This document shows positions 60,908 through 64,000 of a DNA stretch of 64,000 bases, in pieces. A model generated the notes under the pieces. That model was not told the origin of the DNA. It saw nothing but the letters and a program-made list of their open reading frames with translations, and searched no databases. How positions within the stretch are numbered: the first letter of the stretch is position 1; every line of letters begins with the position of its first letter. The translations under genes were made by a program, and so were the position numbers. The stretch is from Ectothiorhodospira shaposhnikovii (GTDB taxonomy: Bacteria > Pseudomonadota > Gammaproteobacteria > Ectothiorhodospirales > Ectothiorhodospiraceae), in contig NZ_NRSM01000008.1 of the NCBI RefSeq assembly GCF_016584105.1, positions 1 through 64,000 on the forward strand, written 5' to 3'.

Positions 60908-61723
60908 TTATCTATCCCTGCTCTCCGTTGATATTACGAGCTCTTCAAATTTGCTCCGCGTCGAAGCTTTCGAGCTAATTGGGCTATTTCGACGTACACA
61001 CATAGTATTGAAGTCACTCTCATACAGATCGCGAACACTTTGGTGGAAAGCATTCGTTCCAAGAATCAACGCGCCGCGATTCTTCGCCCGTTTTAGGGCA
61101 TGAACGAGTCTCACCTGATCGAGCCAGGAAAAAAGTTTTTCGTTATACTTAATGAAAGCATTGTGGTTATGCCGTACCGTGTATGGCGGATCCACGAAGA
61201 CGAAGTCGCCTTCGCCAGCTGTATCAATTAAATCCTCAAAGTCGGCTACTACCAAGGTTGCGCCTTGTAGTTTGTCAGAAACCATGTCGAAACGATCATC
61301 CTCAAATACCACGGATGATTTGGTGCCAATTGGCACGTTGAAGACACCTTGGAGGTTAACTCGATACAAGCCATTCCAGCAAGTGCGGTTCAAATAGATA
61401 AACTGGGCAGCCCTGCTGAATGAGCTCCTCAGTTGCTTCTCGCGGATCTGGTAGTAATACTCGGGCGAGTGATGCGCGTGATGCTCTTTTAAGTATCGGT
61501 ACACGAGGCGCCAGTCTTTCTGTATCGCTGAATATGTGTTGATCAGGTCAGCATTTATATCTCCCAAAACAGCCCGTTCCGGCGCAAGATGGAAGAAAAC
61601 CGCACCACTCCCGAGAAATGGTTCGATATAACGATTAAATTCTGGGGGGAATAAATTTGCGTGGTGGTACACGAACCACCTCTTGCCGCCAGCCCATTTT
61701 AGAAATGGTTTTGTCATACTCAT
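60908..61723 (-). CDS. D12-class DNA adenine methyltransferase (Dam-like)
   Basis: A 271-residue N6-adenine methyltransferase of the Dam/DpnIIA type. Motif X KPFLKWAGGKRW, motif I YIEPFLGSGAVFFHL, motif IV FVFVDPPYTV (DPPY at 178-181), and the target-domain segments RTCWNGLYRVNLQGVFNVPIG. Relatives methylate GATC or related sites. ATG 61723 starts the conserved N-terminus; the frame extends to 62044 without similarity. Directly upstream of HerA (4-base gap): it could mark host DNA against the HerA-NurA nuclease. Confidence 0.9.
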   Translation of the reverse strand: MSMTKPFLKWAGGKRWFVYHHANLFPPEFNRYIEPFLGSGAVFFHLAPERAVLGDINADLINTYSAIQKDWRLVYRYLKEHHAHHSPEYYYQIREKQLRSSFSRAAQFIYLNRTCWNGLYRVNLQGVFNVPIGTKSSVVFEDDRFDMVSDKLQGATLVVADFEDLIDTAGEGDFVFVDPPYTVRHNHNAFIKYNEKLFSWLDQVRLVHALKRAKNRGALILGTNAFHQSVRDLYESDFNTMCVRRNSPISSKASTRSKFEELVISTESRDR

Positions 61724-61733
61724 TCTTACGCGT

Positions 61734-61935
61734 TTAACGATATTTTTTTCGCCCAACATATAAGCGTTTATCCGCTGCACGCAGCATGGTCCATAAACGT
61801 CTGTTGGACGAAGCCACGTACCGCACGTCTTTATAGTGGGGATTGTATTCGGGGCGGGGGGCCAAGCAGGCCATGGGCGGCGCTTTGGCAGGTGTGGATC
61901 ACCTTTGCGAGTTCCTTCAGTCTCTTTGGAGCCAT
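61734..61935 (-). pseudogene. small frameshifted reading frame upstream of the methyltransferase
   Basis: On the minus strand an ATG at 61935 opens MAPKRLKELAKVIHTCQSAA but the frame ends early. Deleting one base from the six-G run at 61856-61861 joins it to a second open stretch (EYNPHYKDVRYVASSNRRL, ending GRKKYR) that stops at 61734, 10 bases before the methyltransferase start. The restored product would be a basic 66-residue protein, unrecognised, possibly a small DNA-binding regulator of the operon. It could equally be chance; homopolymer sequencing error is another explanation. Confidence 0.35.
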
Positions 61936-62273
61936 GCAGGGGGTTTCCTTGGCGAGCGTGTTTGACTGAACATAGCCTGATTGTTGGCCCTGTTTCAACG
62001 TTTTGCCCGCACTCAGGCCCGGCCTTCCCGGAGGCCGTTGTCAACTCGTTCTGTCAGCCGCTATTTTTCAATCACTTAACATCGTCGTGCATTGAGCGTG
62101 CGGCACGAGACATGCCGCAGCCGTTCCGGCATCGTCGACGGAAACTATTTAGCTGGCACTGCTGGTGTGAACTCGTGAGTCCTGCCGCCACGCCATCGGC
62201 CAGGCGTCAAAGCCGGCCAATGCAGCGATCAGCGGCAGAATCCCTGGATATCTACCGCTGGGCGGCGCAACGG
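61936..62273. other. junction between island and core genome
   Basis: 338 bases between the small frameshifted frame and ppnP with rising GC content toward the right. A 172-codon plus-strand frame (61836-62354) crosses it but reads into ppnP antisense and has no similarity I recognise, so I do not call it. No tRNA, integrase or clear attachment repeat is seen; TGGGCGGCGCAAC at 62259-62271 resembles TGGGCGGCAAC at 57592-57602. Confidence 0.45.
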
Positions 62274-62597
62274 TTATCCGAAGTGGCAGATGTAGTGGAA
62301 GGGCTCGCCGTCCACTTCGATATCGAAGCTGGCGTCGCCGGGCACCGGGAATGACTCTCCGGCAGCGATGCTGCGCCATGCATCCTCTCCCGGCAGGCGG
62401 ACCCGACAAGCACCGGCCACGCATTCCATGATCTCCGGCGCCCCGGTGTTGAAGGTCAGGCGGGCGGGCAGGATCACCCCCACCGACTTGCGGGTGCCGT
62501 CCGCCAGGGTGAAGCCGTGGCTGACGCACTTGCCGTCAAAGTACACATTGGCCTGGGTGTTCAGGGTGACGTTGTCGAACTGTTGGGTGATGCTCAT
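62274..62597 (-). CDS. ppnP: pyrimidine/purine nucleoside phosphorylase PpnP
   Basis: A 107-residue cupin of the DUF1255/PpnP family (YaiE), catalysing phosphorolysis of diverse nucleosides. Landmarks: QFDNVTLNTQANVYFDGKCVSHGFTLADGTRKSVGVILP, FNTGAPEIMECVAGAC and FDIEVDGEPFHYICHF. Normal length. ATG 62597 gives the family N-terminus. It lies 20 bases after the MFS transporter gene in the same direction. Confidence 0.93.
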   Translation of the reverse strand: MSITQQFDNVTLNTQANVYFDGKCVSHGFTLADGTRKSVGVILPARLTFNTGAPEIMECVAGACRVRLPGEDAWRSIAAGESFPVPGDASFDIEVDGEPFHYICHFG

Positions 62598-62617
62598 GGA
62601 AAGTGCTCCGAAAAAGG

Positions 62618-64000
62618 TCAGGTCTTGCGATCCCGCGGCCGGTGGGCCGGGTCGATCCATGGGTCCTGGGACTCCATGGAGGTCATGCCGTCCCGCTCCG
62701 CTTCCACCTGGGAGATGCTCATGCCGGGGGCCTTGGCCCGGACATAGAAGCTGGCCAGCATCATCAGGATGTTGATGGCGCCCACCAGGACGAAGGGGGC
62801 GCGGGGATCGATGTGGTCGAACAGGCGGCCGCCGATCATCATGATCAGCAGGATGCCCAGGGCGCCGCTGATGTTGAACATGGCCAGTACCGAGCCGCGG
62901 GTGGCCTTGGGGGCCTCCTGGCCGATCAGGGACTGCCCGCCCAGGAACACGCTCATCTGGCCGATGCCCAGCAGCACGAAGAAGATCCAGGTGGTGCCGC
63001 CGCCCAGGGGATTGTCCATGAAGATCACCGCCAGGTTGCCCAGGGCCGCCAGGCCCATGCAGACGCCGAGGGCGGTGACCCGGTTCAGGCGATCCACCAG
63101 CGGCCCCAGCAGCGGCGCCGAGAGCAGGGCCGCCACCTGGGTGATGACGAAGATGAGGGTGGCCTGCTTGATGGCCTCGGGCGAACTCATGCCCATGCCG
63201 ATGCCCACCGTGGTGCCCCAGAGCACGACGAAGGCGGCATTGATGGACTGGTCGCCCCGGGCGATGAAGGCCGCGCCGTAGGCCAGCAGGATGCGCGGGT
63301 TGCGAGCCTCGGTCACCCCGGTGACCAGCAGCTTGCGCACCGGCGGGCGGGCCTCCCGGGTGGGGGGCACCCCGCCCTTGAGACCGAAGCCGATGATGAT
63401 GGCGGAGACCACCGCCAGCCCCGCCACCAGCAGATGGGTGTAGAGCCCGGCATCGGTGCCGCTGACACCGCGGGCGGTGAACACCTCCGGCAGCACCCCG
63501 AACATCTGGCCTATCATGACGATCCCCAGCCCGTTGAGCATGCCGATGATTGCCACCAGCTTGCCCCGGGAACGCTCCGCCGGGTAATCCGCCAGCACCG
63601 TGGACAGTGCGCCGGCAATGGCGACGATGCCCATGGCATAGATGGCCCGATACAGGAACAGGTCATCGCTGGACCCCGCCAGCGGATAGAGCACATAGGT
63701 GGCCGCCAGCAGCATGAAGCCGGCAATGAAGATGGGCCTTCGGCCGATGCGATCGATGAGGATCCCCGCCGGGATGAACAGCAGCAGGGCCACCACCTCG
63801 GTCCAGAACACCAGATCCCCGGTGAGGGTGCCCTGCTGGTCCAGGGGGATGTTCAGGTGCTCGTTGAGGATGTAGGTCTGACCGATGGTGATGAACACCA
63901 GCAGACCGATGGAGACGAAGCCACCGTAGAAGAAGGTCCAGCCGTGGAGGGGCAGGATGCCCGGTGCCAGATAGATGGGACCGATCCGGTGGGTTTTCAC
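62618..64000 (-). CDS. MFS transporter, possibly partial at the right edge
   Basis: 460 residues of a major facilitator with about twelve membrane helices. Motif A-like segments: ILIDRIGRRPIFIAGF between helices 2-3 and LLGPLVDRLNRVTALG between 8-9. It opens at a GTG exactly on the last base of the window (MKTHRIGPIYLAPGILPLHGWTF), so the true start could lie outside. Substrate not evident. Upstream of ppnP in the same direction. Confidence 0.88.
   Translation of the reverse strand: MKTHRIGPIYLAPGILPLHGWTFFYGGFVSIGLLVFITIGQTYILNEHLNIPLDQQGTLTGDLVFWTEVVALLLFIPAGILIDRIGRRPIFIAGFMLLAATYVLYPLAGSSDDLFLYRAIYAMGIVAIAGALSTVLADYPAERSRGKLVAIIGMLNGLGIVMIGQMFGVLPEVFTARGVSGTDAGLYTHLLVAGLAVVSAIIIGFGLKGGVPPTREARPPVRKLLVTGVTEARNPRILLAYGAAFIARGDQSINAAFVVLWGTTVGIGMGMSSPEAIKQATLIFVITQVAALLSAPLLGPLVDRLNRVTALGVCMGLAALGNLAVIFMDNPLGGGTTWIFFVLLGIGQMSVFLGGQSLIGQEAPKATRGSVLAMFNISGALGILLIMMIGGRLFDHIDPRAPFVLVGAINILMMLASFYVRAKAPGMSISQVEAERDGMTSMESQDPWIDPAHRPRDRKT

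Noticed and set aside
57592-62271. TGGGCGGC-(GC)-AAC pair as attachment-site repeats of the island
   Set aside because: Only about 11 bases with a two-base insertion, no integrase present; kept as a weak note but not annotated as att sites.
61836-62354. 172-codon plus-strand frame across the island junction
   Set aside because: Runs antisense into ppnP, has no similarity I recognise, and overlaps the better-supported minus-strand reading.
1-64000. tRNA, rRNA or CRISPR arrays
   Set aside because: No clover-leaf with GTTCGA-type arm, no rRNA core sequence and no regularly spaced direct repeats were found by eye; small RNAs other than the candidate at 35216-35571 cannot be excluded.

Overview
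The window reads as the chromosome of a high-GC, sulfur-oxidising gammaproteobacterium, most like the Ectothiorhodospiraceae/Thioalkalivibrio group. Evidence for this: flavocytochrome c sulfide dehydrogenase genes (fccAB), an Fnr regulator with a perfect Fnr box in front of fccAB, a persulfide-sensor-type ArsR regulator, alpha2beta2-type glycyl-tRNA synthetase, glnA-ntrBC, a his-tat operon and a complete type II secretion operon. The family assignment is inference; no rRNA or tRNA gene is visible.

Layout. 1-1260: an IS3-family element cut by the window edge, the C-terminal remnant of an outer-membrane LbtU-like porin it appears to have broken, a small periplasmic protein and palindromic/tandem repeats. 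1266-10456: class II cytochrome c-like protein, a DJ-1/PfpI protein, yibQ-like deacetylase, carboxy-terminal protease and envC (all leftward), then rightward arsR (SqrR/BigR type), rhodanese, glutaredoxin, secB, gpsA, then trmL and a class 1B dihydroorotate dehydrogenase whose start codons share one CATG. This resembles the Escherichia coli envC-yibQ / yibN-grxC-secB-gpsA-trmL region, with gpmI moved elsewhere and cysE absent. 10530-15560: nitrogen control (ntrC, ntrB, a DUF4124 protein, glnA) with matching NtrC sites and a sigma54 promoter candidate. 15561-21956: a cation diffusion facilitator, then glyQ-glyS-gmhB-plsC-phosphatase tightly coupled. 21957-26114: a PAS-GGDEF-EAL protein, a TatD nuclease, ferredoxin-NADP reductase, and a zinc-uptake-regulator-like gene cut by an in-frame amber codon. 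26441-31040: an overlapping three-gene unit (PstS-like periplasmic protein, outer-membrane barrel, membrane-anchored PAS-GGDEF-EAL sensor). 31102-37749: DUF465, fccB-fccA, PilZ, LpxL/HtrB-like acyltransferase, ttcA, pip, dtd and fnr. 37919-44970: hisB-H-A-F-I-E, tatA-B-C and gpmI in one run. 45021-57567: an FHA protein and gspC-D-E-F-G-H-I-J-(GNAT)-K-L-M-N.

57603-61935 is a clearly AT-richer island on the minus strand encoding a D12-class adenine methyltransferase, a HerA-type DNA translocase and a NurA-type nuclease with a zinc-ribbon insert, in one operon (gaps of 4 and 10 bases), preceded by a small frameshifted reading frame. A modifying enzyme beside a translocating nuclease suggests a self/non-self DNA discrimination (anti-phage) system. 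This is the best candidate for an undescribed system in the window. After the island the GC-rich core resumes with ppnP and an MFS transporter running off the right edge.

How the genes work together: sulfide oxidation (fccAB) is probably under oxygen-responsive Fnr control; persulfide sensing (arsR) sits beside a rhodanese and a glutaredoxin; two GGDEF-EAL proteins and a PilZ protein form part of a cyclic-di-GMP network; and NtrBC likely controls both itself and glnA.
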